From Clostridia bacterium (GTDB lineage: Bacteria > Bacillota > Clostridia > Christensenellales > CAAEEZ01): a stretch of DNA of 64,000 nucleotides. The translations under genes and the position numbers were made by a program. Below are positions 63,714 to 64,000 of this stretch, piece after piece; within the stretch, counting starts at the first letter, position 1; each line of letters begins with the position of its first letter. The notes beneath the pieces were generated by a model. It did not search any database, was not told the DNA's origin, and saw only the letters and a program-made list of their open reading frames with translations. Location: the NCBI GenBank assembly GCA_900755035.1, contig CAAEEZ010000002.1, forward strand, positions 120,654-184,653. Reading direction: 5' to 3'.

Positions 63714-64000
63714 ATGGCACTTCCCATCAATATGGATGACCTGATCAATCAGCGGGTCGTTGAATCAGCCAGAATCGAGTTCAAGGGGGACTGGAACCCC
63801 AATCCCATTATCCATAGTATCTGCGCTTTTGCAAATGACATTGATAATGTGGGCGGCGGCTATCTGGTTATCGGAATTGAAGAAGAAAACGGCAGCCCTG
63901 TTTTACCTCCCAAAGGAATGCTCATGTACGGTAAGGAAGCAAGCAACCGAAAACAAGAGATAGACCGCCAGCACTACACTATTCCGAACCAAAGACCAAA
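63714..64000 (+). CDS. AlbA_2-domain ATP-binding (Schlafen/AAA-4-like) protein, 3' partial
   Basis: The ATG at 63714 follows CAGGAGG; the frame stays open to the window edge. It begins ALPINMDDLINQRVVESARIEFKG and continues HSICAFANDIDNVGGGYLVIGIEEE and VLPPKGM, the signature of the AlbA_2 DNA-binding domain found in putative transcriptional regulators or ATP-binding proteins. After about residue 75 the usual pattern becomes less clear, perhaps degenerate. Partner of the XRE gene and part of the foreign segment. Confidence 0.75.
   Translation, partial: MALPINMDDLINQRVVESARIEFKGDWNPNPIIHSICAFANDIDNVGGGYLVIGIEEENGSPVLPPKGMLMYGKEASNRKQEIDRQHYTIPNQRP

Noticed and set aside
1..64000. CRISPR arrays, rRNA, tRNA or riboswitches
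   Set aside because: None could be recognised by reading; a covariance search could still find weak ones.

Overview
The window is AT-rich, densely coded chromosome from a low-GC Gram-positive bacterium (Bacillota, clostridia-like). The evidence is the combination of YqfC/YqfD sporulation genes, a YqzL-type small gene beside era and recO, meso-diaminopimelate dehydrogenase, pyruvate phosphate dikinase, a CIRCE-like operator before groESL, AGGAGG ribosome sites and frequent TTG starts. No tRNA, rRNA or CRISPR array is recognisable. The species cannot be named from the sequence alone.

Layout. 0-7.3 kb: type IV pilus locus, with a 5'-truncated beta-helical, bactofilin-like pilus-associated protein, four prepilins, a divergent prepilin peptidase and a PilB/GspE ATPase. 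7.5-10.9 kb: operon of two FAD oxidoreductases and a methyltransferase. 11.1-14.5 kb (minus strand): TetR regulator, class-III aminotransferase and two class II aldolase-like proteins, one lacking its metal-site histidine. 14.8-19.1 kb: M28 membrane peptidase, a PI-PLC-like secreted protein, a Dabb protein, an RlmCD-tail-like small protein and an alpha-L-fucosidase broken by two frameshifts. 19.2-26.3 kb: groESL, dCMP deaminase, a membrane protein with a SPOR-like region, Ddh, a HAD phosphatase and an M20 peptidase.

26.5-37.7 kb: a compact phage-like cassette with a sigma-region-4-like regulator, large terminase, portal, scaffold, major capsid, probable head-tail connector and hub-like proteins, coiled-coil proteins and two holins. 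It has no visible integrase, replication genes, tape measure, long-tail genes or endolysin, and its base and codon usage look like the host's. It could be a short-tailed prophage remnant, a domesticated particle or a gene-transfer-agent-like element. This is the most interesting part of the window.

37.7-62.1 kb: housekeeping. MurG, glycerol kinase with a lipase-like hydrolase, a type IIA topoisomerase pair (probably ParE/ParC), DUF1846, oligoendopeptidase F, DnaB, the YqfD/YqfC pair in inverted orientation, then PgpH-YbeY-Cdd-Era-YqzL-RecO and a strongly expressed-looking PpdK. 62.1-64 kb: the composition shifts to more GC-rich foreign DNA with a chimeric IS21 transposase fragment, an XRE regulator with a palindromic candidate operator, and the start of an AlbA_2-type ATP-binding protein that runs off the window.
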